Shown piece by piece: positions 47,934 through 57,262 of a stretch of 64,000 nt of DNA. Within the stretch, counting starts at the first letter, position 1. The number at the start of each line of letters is the position of its first letter. The stretch covers positions 13,534,001 through 13,598,000 of the forward strand of contig OX291555.1 of NCBI GenBank assembly GCA_946406115.1, in the 5' to 3' direction. The DNA comes from Apoda limacodes (Eukaryota; Arthropoda; Insecta; Lepidoptera; Limacodidae). Both the position numbers and the translations under genes were made by a program. The notes under the pieces were generated by a model that was not told the origin of the DNA, searched no databases, and worked only from the letters and a program-made list of their open reading frames with translations.

Positions 47934-48548
47934 TTAGAAAATAATGTAAAAACTTTCTGAATTGTTTTTTGTAAAACTATTTTTTTTATAAATCTAATTA
48001 AAAAGTACTGTGTTTCATTAAAAAATATATTATTGTTTAAGAAATGTAAAGAAGTTGTAAAATTATTTTTGTATTATGTTAAAATATTATTTAATTTTAA
48101 TTTGAACTGTTATGTTCATTTTCATCTAATTTGACTTGATTTTAATTTTAATTTTGTATTGATAAGTTATGTATAACAATTTATATTGGTTTTCTCTGTG
48201 CCTGAATTAAACTGTTTTAATTTTGTATTGATGAGTCATGTCTAACAATGTATATTGGTTTTCTCTGTGCCTGAATTAAACTGTTTTAATTTTGTATTGA
48301 TGAGTCATGTCTAACAATGTATATTGGTTTTCTCTGTGCCTGAATTAAACTGTTTTAATTTAATAAAAAAAAAAAGAAAAAGGAACCCTAATTATTTGTT
48401 TTGTCAACTTTACATTTTACTATTTAAAATATTTAATAAATGATTTTTATAGTATTACTGTATTTTATTTAAAACTAATGTTCAATGTGAACAAATGACA
48501 TTTGACTTAAAATCCTTATGAAGCTAACACGTATTAAAAAAAAAAACG
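47934..48548. other. Polinton intergenic region
   Basis: AT-rich; carries the 69-bp tandem repeats at 48145-48358, poly(A)-like AATAAA after them, and a TATTTAAAA word at 48466-48474 that may be the ATPase promoter. Confidence 0.6.
48145..48358. repeat. 69-bp tandem repeat, three copies
   Basis: Units contain TTTTAATTTTGTATTGATGA and GGTTTTCTCTGTGCCTGAAT. TTTTGTATTG starts at 48152, 48221 and 48290. Copies two and three are identical; the first has a few differences. Confidence 0.92.
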
Positions 48549-49226
48549 ATGTTTCATTTCTCACACCCTTTTACAGCTATAGTAGCAGGTCCGAGTGGAT
48601 GTGGAAAATCTAATTTTGTTACAAATTTTATAAACTGCGCTAAAAAAATATGTGACACAGATTTTAAGCATATATTTTGGTGTTACGATGAAATGCAGCC
48701 ACTGTATAATATTAGTAATGTTATATACACTCAAGGAATTCCAGATTTAAATATGTTTGATGGTAATGAACCTCAATTACTGGTTATAGATGACCTAATG
48801 CGAGAATCGGATGGACGAGTTGTTGATATTTTTACTAAAGGGAGCCATCACAGAAATTTAAGCGTTTTCTATATAACTCAAAATTTATTTCATCAAGGTA
48901 AAGGTCAACGTGATATTTCACTAAACTCTTCTTATATAATTTATTTCAAAAATCCTCGGGACAGAACTCAAATACGCCATTTAGCACGACAAGTTTTTCC
49001 TGATAATTCCAAATTTGTAGAGGAAGCCTATAAAGATGCCACTAGTGATCCGCATGGTTATTTGATGATAGATCTAAAACAAAAAACAAATGACATGTAT
49101 CGCTTTAAAAGTAATATATTTCCACTCAATAATATTTTTTGTACTGTTTACATACCAAAAAAAGGATTTAAATGTAATATGAAGGATCAAATATCAATTA
49201 GTTCAACATCATGCACGGAACCGTAA
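48549..49226 (+). CDS. A32-like DNA-packaging ATPase
   Basis: FtsK/HerA-type ATPase that would pump the element's DNA into capsids. 225 residues, normal for Polintons. Walker A GPSGCGKS at 14-21, Walker B LLVIDD ending at D81-D82, and a sensor-like FYITQNLFHQ near residue 118-127. The start is the first ATG after an AT-rich spacer, with the phosphate-binding loop close behind as usual in the family. Its last 16 bases overlap the ATG of the next frame (49211). Confidence 0.95.
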   Translation: MFHFSHPFTAIVAGPSGCGKSNFVTNFINCAKKICDTDFKHIFWCYDEMQPLYNISNVIYTQGIPDLNMFDGNEPQLLVIDDLMRESDGRVVDIFTKGSHHRNLSVFYITQNLFHQGKGQRDISLNSSYIIYFKNPRDRTQIRHLARQVFPDNSKFVEEAYKDATSDPHGYLMIDLKQKTNDMYRFKSNIFPLNNIFCTVYIPKKGFKCNMKDQISISSTSCTEP

Positions 49227-49453
49227 CAACGTGTAATAATAATTCATTTAGTGTAATATTAAAAGTATTGAAACGAAAGTATTGCAAAACTTTACAAGAA
49301 ACAACTAGTAAAGAAGAATTAAACAATATTTGTAAACAGCTTAATTTTATTTTAGCAGAAAAAATTAATTTAAAAGAAAAAACAAATAAAAAAACGAAGA
49401 GATATTCACTGAGGTCCCTGAATTTAAATTGTTTAGTGTCAACAGTATTATAG
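49211..49453 (+). CDS. 80-aa pX-like protein, shortened paralog
   Basis: Starts inside the end of the ATPase gene. Its central part (LKVLKRKYCKTL, ELNNICKQLNFIL, KINLKEKTNKKTKR, SLRSL) aligns with the next gene (LKALHTLKPKYCEALL, EINCLCECIFNVL, KIPLKEQEKSKLKK, VLRKL). The hydrophobic Gly-Gly tail of that gene is missing. It is basic and small, as expected of a core or DNA-binding protein. It could be a decaying duplicate or a functional shortened form; the frame is intact. Confidence 0.6.
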   Translation: MHGTVTTCNNNSFSVILKVLKRKYCKTLQETTSKEELNNICKQLNFILAEKINLKEKTNKKTKRYSLRSLNLNCLVSTVL

Positions 49454-49506
49454 GCAGTTATTTTATCAAAATTTATTTAAACAAATGTTTTTAATAATTA
49501 ATAATA

Positions 49507-49827
49507 ATGAGACGAGTTAAGGCACATAAAGAATTATTAAAAGCTTTACATACACTTAAACCAAAGTATTGTGAGGCACTATTAAAAAGTTGTAACGAAC
49601 AAGAAATAAACTGTCTCTGTGAATGTATTTTTAATGTTTTAAATGGTAAAATTCCTTTAAAGGAGCAAGAAAAGTCTAAATTAAAAAAACACAAAGTGGT
49701 TCTCAGGAAATTAGTTTCTAAAGGAAGAAATAAATTCAGAAAAAAGATAATTATACAGAAAGGTGGTGCATTCTTACCTGTAATTTTGGGTGCAGTTCTT
49801 AGTTCTTTGCTCAATTCTGTCATATAA
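49507..49827 (+). CDS. 106-aa pX-like small basic protein
   Basis: A basic protein with helix-forming LLKALHTLKPKYCEALLKSC, a lysine-rich middle and a hydrophobic tail beginning QKGGAFLPVILGAV. Small proteins with a basic body and a GG-x-LP hydrophobic tail are conserved in Polintons and adintoviruses and have been compared with adenovirus pX-type core proteins. This is homology from pattern only. A presumed role is to condense DNA in the particle or act on membranes. The next gene starts 4 bases after its stop. Confidence 0.7.
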   Translation: MRRVKAHKELLKALHTLKPKYCEALLKSCNEQEINCLCECIFNVLNGKIPLKEQEKSKLKKHKVVLRKLVSKGRNKFRKKIIIQKGGAFLPVILGAVLSSLLNSVI

Positions 49828-49831
49828 GAAA

Positions 49832-50596
49832 ATGGAGAACGCTAAAAAGATGTTATTAATTGAACCTAACGTCTTAGAAAGGCTCAAACGTAGAGAAATT
49901 ATTCCTGAAGATTCCTTGTCGCGACTAGATAAGGAAATGCGGGATATTCTTAGTAGGAAATTAGAAGACCGTGAGAAGTGGAAGCTCTATTCACAAACAT
50001 TACAAAGATATTTGTATTTTACTGGTGAAGAAAGACAACCACTAAAATTGCCTTTGGTGTCGGATGACAGTGAATTAACAGAAAAATATAAAGAAGAAGA
50101 GATTAAAGCTGAACCATTACTTACACAGTCACCATCCAAAGAGAGGGACGTAGTTTACAATAAGCCCTATTCTTATTTTTATTTAATGAGATTAATTCCA
50201 AGGACATTTAAAAAAAAAGGTGAACTGCTAATTAAAACGTTGATAGAAAATAATGATAAAGTCAAATGGGATACACAAGGGAGAATCACTATAAATGAGC
50301 AGGTTATACCTGGGACCAATATTGTAGATTTGATTAATGATACCTTACGTCAGCTGAAACGTCCAAAACCGAGGGGGTGGGAAGAATTTTCTCAGTTATT
50401 AACTGATATAAGTTTACCTTTATATTGTATCGGTAATCCTACAACATTGGAGTATGTTAAGAAACTACATATAGAGAAATTTAAAGAAACTTCTCCCCCT
50501 GAAAAACATGCTACGCCCAGTAGTGAAACACCGAGAACGTCTTTAAAAGATATAAAAAGCAAGAAAATTGACTGGGAAAGATGGTCACCGTATTAG
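49832..50596 (+). CDS. Conserved Polinton protein of unknown function (254 aa)
   Basis: I chose the ATG at 49832 (MENAKKMLLIEPNVLERLKR), because an upstream in-frame ATG at 49790 lies inside the previous gene. The N-terminus, with LSRLDKEMRDILSRKLED and KLYSQTLQRYL, is a recurring block in animal Polintons. The middle block (YFYLMRLIPRTFKKKGELLI, VKWDTQGRITINEQVIPGTN) is also conserved-looking, and the tail is Ser/Pro/Lys-rich, ending WERWSPY. No enzymatic motif. It is placed between the pX-like protein and the integrase, which it overlaps by 16 bases, so a virion or integration accessory role is possible but unproven. Confidence 0.75.
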   Translation: MENAKKMLLIEPNVLERLKRREIIPEDSLSRLDKEMRDILSRKLEDREKWKLYSQTLQRYLYFTGEERQPLKLPLVSDDSELTEKYKEEEIKAEPLLTQSPSKERDVVYNKPYSYFYLMRLIPRTFKKKGELLIKTLIENNDKVKWDTQGRITINEQVIPGTNIVDLINDTLRQLKRPKPRGWEEFSQLLTDISLPLYCIGNPTTLEYVKKLHIEKFKETSPPEKHATPSSETPRTSLKDIKSKKIDWERWSPY

Positions 50597-51669
50597 ATAT
50601 AGACAAAATATATTATGATGTTTCTAATCCAGCTGGTTATAGTAGTATTGATAAGTTAACCCAAGCTATGGATGGAAAGATGAATAGAAAAGAAGTAAAA
50701 AAATGGTTACAGGCGCAAGAAACATATACTTTACATAGACCTGTTCAGAGAAAGTTTTCTAGAAATAAATACATTTTATCTAACTATAACGACCTTTGGC
50801 AAGTTGATTTAAGCGATATGCGAACCTATAGTCAATATAACGATAATTATAAATATATTATCTGTGTCATTGATGTCTTTAGTAAATATGCTTTTGCAAG
50901 ATGTATGAAAAAAAAGAATTCAGAAACTACAATACAATGCTTTGAAAGTATATTTACAGAAGCTAACGCAACTCCAAAACATATACAATCTGATAAGGGT
51001 AGTGAATTCGTTGCAAAAGATGTTAGAAGGTATTTTAAGAGTAAAAACATAAATTACTACACAACGAATAATCCAGATATTAAAGCAAGTATTGTAGAAA
51101 GATTTCAAAGAACTCTTAAGATGAAAATGTGGCGTTATTTCACTCACAAAAATACATATAGATATGTAGATATTTTGCAAGATTTGATGTATTCATATAA
51201 TCACAGTTACCATTCGAGTATAAAAATGTGTCCATGTGACGTCAATTCTAGTAATATTATGACTGTTTGGTCTAATTTATATGACAGGAAAAATAAAAAC
51301 CAAAATATATATCCAGAGCTTCCTAAGTTTCAAATTGGTGACCATGTAAGAATAACTAAGCATAAACATATATTTCAAAAAGGCTATGAAACTAATTGGA
51401 GTGATGAAGTATTTGTTATATCATCAATTATTCATAGGTCGCCTTATAAAGTTTATACACTTAATGATTTAGAAGGAGAATCAATATCAGGTACATTTTA
51501 TGCTAAAGAACTACAAAAAGTTTTATACGACCCCACCCTTAAGCACAAAATAGATAAAATCATAAGTTTTAGGTATATTAGAGGCAGAAAAGAAGTGTTG
51601 GTCAAGTGGAAAGGTTATCCATCAAAATTCAATACCTGGATTCCAACATCTAACATTGAATTAATATGA
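50581..51669 (+). CDS. INT: Retroviral-type integrase with chromodomain
   Basis: Inserts the element and makes the 6-bp target duplication. 362 residues. The rve core has WQVDLSDM (D76), IQSDKGSEF (D138) and KASIVERFQRT (E173), a DDE triad with the last two 35 positions apart. The C-terminal chromodomain (about 318-360) has VLVKWKGYPSKFNTWIP, which may guide insertion to chromatin marks. The start overlaps the end of the previous frame. The stop overlaps the ATG of the minor capsid gene as ATGA. Confidence 0.96.
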   Translation: MVTVLDIDKIYYDVSNPAGYSSIDKLTQAMDGKMNRKEVKKWLQAQETYTLHRPVQRKFSRNKYILSNYNDLWQVDLSDMRTYSQYNDNYKYIICVIDVFSKYAFARCMKKKNSETTIQCFESIFTEANATPKHIQSDKGSEFVAKDVRRYFKSKNINYYTTNNPDIKASIVERFQRTLKMKMWRYFTHKNTYRYVDILQDLMYSYNHSYHSSIKMCPCDVNSSNIMTVWSNLYDRKNKNQNIYPELPKFQIGDHVRITKHKHIFQKGYETNWSDEVFVISSIIHRSPYKVYTLNDLEGESISGTFYAKELQKVLYDPTLKHKIDKIISFRYIRGRKEVLVKWKGYPSKFNTWIPTSNIELI

Positions 51670-52436
51670 GTCAAGAAAGCTTTTATTTGACTCTGTTAAG
51701 TAACAGTTCAATGACCTATTTCCCAAACAATACAACAACAAACTTTTTGACGAAGCTTCCTAAAACAGTTAAATTAGAAGGGGAGTGGCTGGTAGGACTA
51801 GTTGAATTTCATTACCCTTTTAGTATTTTAAATGTCAGAGAACATGAAAATGTTCTATATCTTAGAAAAAAAATATTGGTCGACAACATTGAAAGTGTTG
51901 CAGAATATAAAACCCACATACCCGCTACAACATATGATGACATTGATCAGCTTCTAAATGCCCTTAACAGTAATCCCCTTTTAAAAGATTGTATAAAGTT
52001 TCGTTTTGATGAGACATCAAAACTCTTTTCTTTAACACCCCAAAATAAAAACATTTTATCTTTAAGGATGTCACCACAGCTAAGTCTTCAACTTGGTTTT
52101 GGACCAAAAACTAATTTAATTGCAAACAACATAGCTAAACGTCCTGTTAATTTGTTTTTAGGATTGCCTTCACAACTTTTTTTGTACTCTGATATTGTGC
52201 AACCTCAAATTGTGGGTGATGTAATGACATCACTATTACGAATAGTTCCATTAGACCCAACAAAATATATTTACGGTGGTTATAAAATGAATGTGTTTAC
52301 ACCAGCTCACTATATACCTGTTATGCGTCGTGAGTTTGATACTATAGAAATAGATATAAGGACAAACACAGGTGCAACAATACCATTTCAATTTGGAACT
52401 GCGTGTGCTAAACTTCATTTTAAACGAATAAGATGA
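51666..52436 (+). CDS. mCP: Minor capsid protein (penton-like, single jelly roll)
   Basis: 256 residues. Family marks include the start SFYLTLLSNSSMTYFPNNTT, WLVGLVEFHYPF, PQIVGDVMTSLLRIVPLD and the end FDTIEIDIRTNTGATIPFQF then LHFKRIR. Penton proteins fill the fivefold vertices of the capsid. It begins in ATGA with the integrase stop and ends in ATGA with the next gene, so the three genes are tightly coupled. Confidence 0.93.
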   Translation: MSQESFYLTLLSNSSMTYFPNNTTTNFLTKLPKTVKLEGEWLVGLVEFHYPFSILNVREHENVLYLRKKILVDNIESVAEYKTHIPATTYDDIDQLLNALNSNPLLKDCIKFRFDETSKLFSLTPQNKNILSLRMSPQLSLQLGFGPKTNLIANNIAKRPVNLFLGLPSQLFLYSDIVQPQIVGDVMTSLLRIVPLDPTKYIYGGYKMNVFTPAHYIPVMRREFDTIEIDIRTNTGATIPFQFGTACAKLHFKRIR

Positions 52437-52882
52437 ATTCTCATAATCGTAATCATAGTATTTGCCCATATGAAAGTTATTATTCTCATCAAGCTGGTTC
52501 AGGAGTGGGGATCATTTACAAAGGTGTCCCATATCAACGAGGCCATGGAATCGGAAGCTTTTTAGGGGGATTGTTTAGATCTGTACTTCCGTTGCTATCG
52601 AGTGGAGCAAAGGCAGTCAGTAAAGAAGCATTGAATATGGGTGTAGGTCTCCTGTCTGATATGATGAATGCACAACCTATGAATGATTCTATTAAATCTC
52701 GCATGAAAGATGCAACAAGTAATTTAAAACGGAAAGCAGATAGTAAAATTGATAGCATTATGACTGGATCAGGGTATAAAAACAAGAGACGTAATAAACG
52801 ATCAGCCATTGCTCTGAAAGCAACGAAAAGAAGAACTACTAAAAAAGTTTTTAATAAGAATAGTTGTGATATTTTTTCTTAA
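52433..52882 (+). CDS. pVI-like capsid cement/lytic protein (149 aa)
   Basis: Starts MNSHNRNHSICPYESYYSHQ; then YQRGHGIGSFLGGLFRSVLP, an amphipathic Gly-rich hydrophobic block common to Polinton proteins compared with adenovirus pVI; then a helix and a strongly basic tail (KNKRRNKRSAI, KATKRRTTKK). MTGSG near residue 111-115 fits the adenain cleavage rule (M/I/L)-x-G-x|G, so the neighbouring protease may cut off the basic tail. The function is inferred from position and pattern. It overlaps the minor capsid gene by ATGA and is followed 15 bases later by the major capsid gene. Confidence 0.75.
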   Translation: MNSHNRNHSICPYESYYSHQAGSGVGIIYKGVPYQRGHGIGSFLGGLFRSVLPLLSSGAKAVSKEALNMGVGLLSDMMNAQPMNDSIKSRMKDATSNLKRKADSKIDSIMTGSGYKNKRRNKRSAIALKATKRRTTKKVFNKNSCDIFS

Positions 52883-52897
52883 ATCAAACAAATAATA

Positions 52898-54211
52898 ATG
52901 TCGTTCTTACATAATACTTCATGTGAATGTGCTAAGTCTGAATTAGATTTATTTGCATTACCAACAACACAAACAAGCATAGAGAATGGTCAGTGGATTC
53001 ATTATAAACCGATTTCATCTTTGAGTGATGAAGGTCCCATAGAATTTCAAGTTCCTGGTACAGGAGAAGACTATATTGACTTATCTAATACATTACTCCA
53101 ATTAAAAGTTAGAGTTTTAAATCATGATTCAACTGTATTAACTGCAGCGACAAGTGTTGCCCCAGTTAATAACTGGTTACATTCTCTTTTTAATCAAATG
53201 GATGTTTATCTAAATCAAAAGCTTGTTTCCCCACCAAACAACACCTATGCCTATCGTTCTTATATTGAAACTTTATTAAATTATGGTCCTGCTGCAAAAA
53301 AATCTCATCTTACATGTGGTTTGTGGTATAAAGATACCTCAAACAAAATGGATTCTGCTGATGAAAGCAATGAAGGCTACACCAAGAGACAGCAGTTTAC
53401 GAAAGATAGCAAGGAAGTTGAATTGATTGGTCATTTACATGGTGATATATTTAATCAAGACAAATTTTTGATAAACGGTGTTGAATTACGTATTAAATTA
53501 GTACGTACCAAAGAATCATTTAACTTAATGTCATCTAGTACAGATTTAAAGTTAAAAGTGCAAATCAATGATGCAACACTTTTAATAAGAAGGGCTAGGA
53601 TAAGTCCTTCTGTGTTATTAGCTCATCAAAAAGTTTTAGCCAACACTACTGCCAAATACCCTATAACGCGTGCGGAAGTCAAGGTTATGACGTTACCTTC
53701 AGGAATCCAAGGAAAAACACTTGATAATATTTTTTTAGGTCAAGTTCCCAAAAGATGTATAGTTGGTTTTGTAAATAATTCAGCCTTTAATGGAAGTTTT
53801 AATATGAACCCATATAATTTTCAAAACTTTAATTTAAATATGTTTAGCTTATATGTAGATGGCCAACAAATACCTTCTAAAACATTGCAACCTTCATTTG
53901 ATAGCAGTTTATTTACATCAGCATATCACACTTTATATTCGGGAACTGGTATTCATTTTTTGAATGAAGGTAATGATATATCTAGAGAAGAATTTGCCAA
54001 TGGATACTGTTTATTAGCCTTTGATTTAACCCCAGATCTTTCATCCAATTCACAATCGCATTGGAATCTAATAAGACATGGAAGTGTTAGATTGGAAGTC
54101 CGCTTCGAAAACTCTTTAAAAACTACAGTAAATTGTATTATATATGCAGAATTTGACAACATTATAGAAATTAATAAAAATCGTGATGTAAGTGTAGATT
54201 ATAATAGTTAA
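52898..54211 (+). CDS. MCP: Major capsid protein (double jelly roll)
   Basis: 437 residues. Polinton marks: VPGTGEDYIDLSNTLLQLKV, NNWLHSLFNQMDVYLNQKLV, YAYRSYIETLLNYG, FLINGVELRIKLVR and ITRAEVKVMTLPSG. The protein would form the trimeric capsomers of an icosahedral particle. The ATG follows a short AT-rich spacer after the pVI-like gene. Length and order fit complete family members and no stop interrupts it. Identity is secure; that capsids are made is inference. Confidence 0.95.
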   Translation: MSFLHNTSCECAKSELDLFALPTTQTSIENGQWIHYKPISSLSDEGPIEFQVPGTGEDYIDLSNTLLQLKVRVLNHDSTVLTAATSVAPVNNWLHSLFNQMDVYLNQKLVSPPNNTYAYRSYIETLLNYGPAAKKSHLTCGLWYKDTSNKMDSADESNEGYTKRQQFTKDSKEVELIGHLHGDIFNQDKFLINGVELRIKLVRTKESFNLMSSSTDLKLKVQINDATLLIRRARISPSVLLAHQKVLANTTAKYPITRAEVKVMTLPSGIQGKTLDNIFLGQVPKRCIVGFVNNSAFNGSFNMNPYNFQNFNLNMFSLYVDGQQIPSKTLQPSFDSSLFTSAYHTLYSGTGIHFLNEGNDISREEFANGYCLLAFDLTPDLSSNSQSHWNLIRHGSVRLEVRFENSLKTTVNCIIYAEFDNIIEINKNRDVSVDYNS

Positions 54212-54285
54212 AAAAACATATATATTGTTCTAAAGCTATTATTTTATTCATTCTGAAAATAACTTTTGTAGTTACGAGAGGTGTA

Positions 54286-54729
54286 ATGGATACTTATGAA
54301 ATACGTAAATTATTAAAAAAAATTAATCCATTAGCAGAATGCAATGTTTTTGCTTCAAATCGCATGCCCGTTTTCATTTCGTATCCATCATATATTGTAA
54401 GTAACTTAGATCCTGACACTAAACCAGGATCTCATTGGATTGCTATTCACATAGACAAAAATGGTTTCGGTGAATATTTCGATTCATATGGCCGAAAACC
54501 AACTGGATATCATAAAATATTTATGCAAAGGAACGCTAAAAAATATTTTTTTAATGCAAAAATGATACAAAATTATTATACATCAGTTTGTGGTGAATAT
54601 TGTTTAGTGTATCTATTTATGAGATCTATTGGTATTTCTATGATGGATTTTGTAAACATTTTTTCAAATAACACTCTGTATAATGATCTAATTTTAAGAG
54701 CACTTTATAAAGCAATTTTTTTTAAATAA
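54286..54729 (+). CDS. PRO: Adenain-like cysteine protease
   Basis: 147 residues, short as in other Polintons. The catalytic set is visible: H50 in GSHWIAIHID, D66 in EYFDSYG, Q95 in MIQNYYTS and C102 in SVCGEYCLVY. Such Ulp1/adenain-type proteases mature virion proteins. The pVI-like protein upstream carries a matching cleavage motif. It is the last rightward gene. Confidence 0.93.
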   Translation: MDTYEIRKLLKKINPLAECNVFASNRMPVFISYPSYIVSNLDPDTKPGSHWIAIHIDKNGFGEYFDSYGRKPTGYHKIFMQRNAKKYFFNAKMIQNYYTSVCGEYCLVYLFMRSIGISMMDFVNIFSNNTLYNDLILRALYKAIFFK

Positions 54730-54843
54730 ACTTATAGATTTATGAATTTATGTGTTTTATTTGTTGGAAACTTATTACATAAAAAAACGATATTTTTAAT
54801 TCAACATTTATTTATTTAATAAACAGTGTTTTACATTCTTAAG

Positions 54844-55092
54844 CTAAACATAATCTTGAGGACTATAGAAAGATGGTGATAAATCTTCTTGTGTGTATGA
54901 AATGCACATTTCCTTTTCAAGTCTTTCTTGCTCCAACTGGTCCATCACCGTCAAAATATTAATTTTACGTTCCTCGTATGGTTGTGATATCGGAAGTGAG
55001 TAACCACTATTGAGTAACAAATATTTTCTTTCCGCTTCAAAACACATGTTAAGCAAATCCTTGTCGTATTCACGATCTTTGAACACATCCAT
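54844..55092 (-). CDS. 82-aa Polinton protein, minus strand
   Basis: Starts MDVFKDREYDKDLLNMCF, ends YTQEDLSPSFYSPQDYV. I start it at the ATG at 55092, because a longer frame needs a TTG codon and a TATA-like TATTTAAAG lies 54 bases upstream of this ATG. EYDKDLLNMCFEAERKYLL resembles DYFDQQLYELCIQEERKLI in polymerase exon 1, which lies at the mirrored place behind the left TIR. Function unknown. Confidence 0.65.
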   Translation of the reverse strand: MDVFKDREYDKDLLNMCFEAERKYLLLNSGYSLPISQPYEERKINILTVMDQLEQERLEKEMCISYTQEDLSPSFYSPQDYV

Positions 55093-55137
55093 GGTGTTTG
55101 CTGGTGAGAAAATATTGACTAGAAGTCTTTTGCCCGT

Positions 55138-55146
55138 CTTTAAATA
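55138..55146 (-). promoter_or_regulatory. TATA-like box of the 82-aa gene
   Basis: TATTTAAAG on the minus strand, 54 bases before the ATG and close behind the right TIR. Confidence 0.5.
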
Positions 55147-55267
55147 CACTGACTCTGACAATGGCTACTTGTTATTGAATGAAGCGTGGGGGTAAATCTA
55201 TTGTTGTTTTTAAGCTTTGGCGTTCTCTGTTAAGTAATGTTAAGAAGTTGTAAATGAATGAATGAAA

Positions 55268-56335
55268 TTAATATCCCCGCTTATCTTTAGTTTCAATGAA
55301 GAACTTTTTACAATCACAGTTCATTGCTATTTGTTTTGTAATATTATATATGGAATCCCGGGTACTTAGATAATGCTGGTCGTCATGTGATTGTGTATAA
55401 TATTTAACTTTTAAGTCTGCGTATTTCCAATGATCTTCAGCTGGTATGTCCTTTATCTTTTTCATATTATATATTTCAATTTTTAATAGGTGACTTGCAG
55501 ACGTTGTGTCGTCATTATTGGTAGAAATATAAGAGATTCCATTTTCATTGCCTTGACTGACACACGAAGACTTTGCTTGAGATTTTCTTTTCTTAGGATT
55601 TTCAAAAAATGCGTCAATACTTTTGATATTCCGCTTTGTTGTGCTTTTCAAATTTTTTTGAATAGTACAGTCTTTAGTTTCTTCTTGACTCATATCAAAA
55701 GGAAAGTAATAATTTTTTAACGTATAATTTTCCGGGGATAAAGGCTGGAACAATAAAAATTATAAAACAATAAGTTAATAAAAATGAAATTAATAAAATT
55801 GTATTAATAAAATTTCCTTATAGTGCTAATAATCTCTATTGCTGGGTTAAAGAACAATAAACAAACAAACTTCACTATTTGATTCGATTGAATAATATAC
55901 TAACACACATTAATTGCTGTTACAAGCACATAAGAGAAAAAAAAAAAAAATATTGGAACTCAGTACTTTAACTATTGGTTAGACGCTAATTATGTAATAC
56001 CGTTATAAAATAATATACATAAACGTATACACATAGATGGTTCCGACCCCAAGCTAAGTATTAAACTTGTGTTATGGTAACCAGAAACAACAACCATAGA
56101 ATATCAGTACATAGACTACATATAAACAACATCCATGATTCAGTAACAAATGTTTAATCATCACAAAAAACACCTGCTCCTTGTGGGATTCGAACCCGTG
56201 ACCCTTGGCTCCGCAGTTAGCTGCACTAACCATTTGACCAAACAGGACAATAATAAAACAATTACACACATACATTATGAAAAAACAATAAAACATACAC
56301 TATCGAGAAAATTAAGTAATTAAACTTACCTCCAT
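55268..56335 (-). CDS. Polinton TIR gene, right copy (spliced, 159 aa)
   Basis: Mirror image of the left gene: exon 1 at 56330-56335 (ATGGAG), exon 2 at 55268-55744, with the same donor and acceptor. The protein differs by Phe for Leu at residue 18. It reads inward, towards the 82-aa gene on the same strand. Confidence 0.7.
56016..56248 (-). mobile_element. tRNA-derived SINE inside the TIR-gene intron (right)
   Basis: Mirror copy of the SINE at 42407-42639, same boundaries and flanks. Confidence 0.75.
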
Positions 56336-56417
56336 TTGATGGAATATGAACACAAAACACTGTAGGTATAACTTTGAAACTCACGAATAAGACTGCAGTG
56401 TGAATTTTACTGTGGTT

Positions 56418-56428
56418 CCTTATATATA
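56418..56428 (-). promoter_or_regulatory. TATA box of the right TIR gene
   Basis: Mirror copy of the box at 42227-42237. Confidence 0.6.
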
Positions 56429-57074
56429 TGGTTATAGCCTACATGTCTTTGCGTGTTCCAACAGGATATGACAGAGACCTCACACGATATGAATCAACGT
56501 CGGAAAAAAAAAAACTAAACAATAAGCCATCTATTGTTATCACTCAATTCATATTGGCATTGTAAGTACCTGGTATCGGAATGTTTGCATGACGAAGAGC
56601 TTAAATAAATATTTTTAATAGAAAATATTTCTATAGATAACATGTGTCTAATTGTTAACAGACCTCCTCGGATGTGCATTGAAGAAATAATCTGCCGTTT
56701 AATTTTAAAGCTTAAGTTCAAAATAAAGGACACCAAACAATAAGTTATCTTTTGTTATCACAATCCATATTGGCATTGTAAGTAGCTGTATTTGCTTGTC
56801 ACAGAGCTTAAATAAATAATTTCAATTGAAAAAATTTCTAAAGATGACGCCTCTTCGTAGTAAAACATGTATCAACCTGTTAGCAGGGACCTCCCACGGC
56901 ATTTAAGAAATAAATCAACGTCTTATTGTTATTACAATTCATTGAAATCGTTGCTACCCACAGAGACTTACAAAAAATTAAACCTCGTAGATAAAAGAAA
57001 CTGAAAGAAACTAAATAATGAATTATCTATTGTTGTTAAAAACCATTGTTGACACTGCACGCAGAACATTTCAT

Positions 57075-57262
57075 AGAACCGCGAATAAAGTTGATCCACA
57101 CGCGAATTAAAATAATTGGACCGCGAATTAAAATAATTAGATCGCGAACAAAGTTGATCCACACGCGAATGAAAATAATGAGACCGCGAATAAAATTGAT
57201 CCACACGCAAATTAAAATAATTGGACCGCGAATTAAAATAATTAGACCGCGAATAAAGTTGA
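57075..57262. repeat. Polinton subterminal array, right (TCGCG units)
   Basis: Mirror of the left array with one 42-bp unit fewer; CGCGAATTAAAATAATTGGA-type units. Confidence 0.9.

Noticed and set aside
48145..48358. CRISPR-like array
   Set aside because: Units are directly adjacent without spacers, in a eukaryotic transposon; this is a plain tandem repeat.
49790..49831. Longer start of the 254-aa conserved protein
   Set aside because: The extra 14 residues overlap the coding end of the pX-like gene in another frame; MENAKK fits the family start better.
55093..55161. Longer minus-strand frame starting at 55161
   Set aside because: It needs a TTG start. The ATG at 55092 has a TATA-like box at the usual distance.
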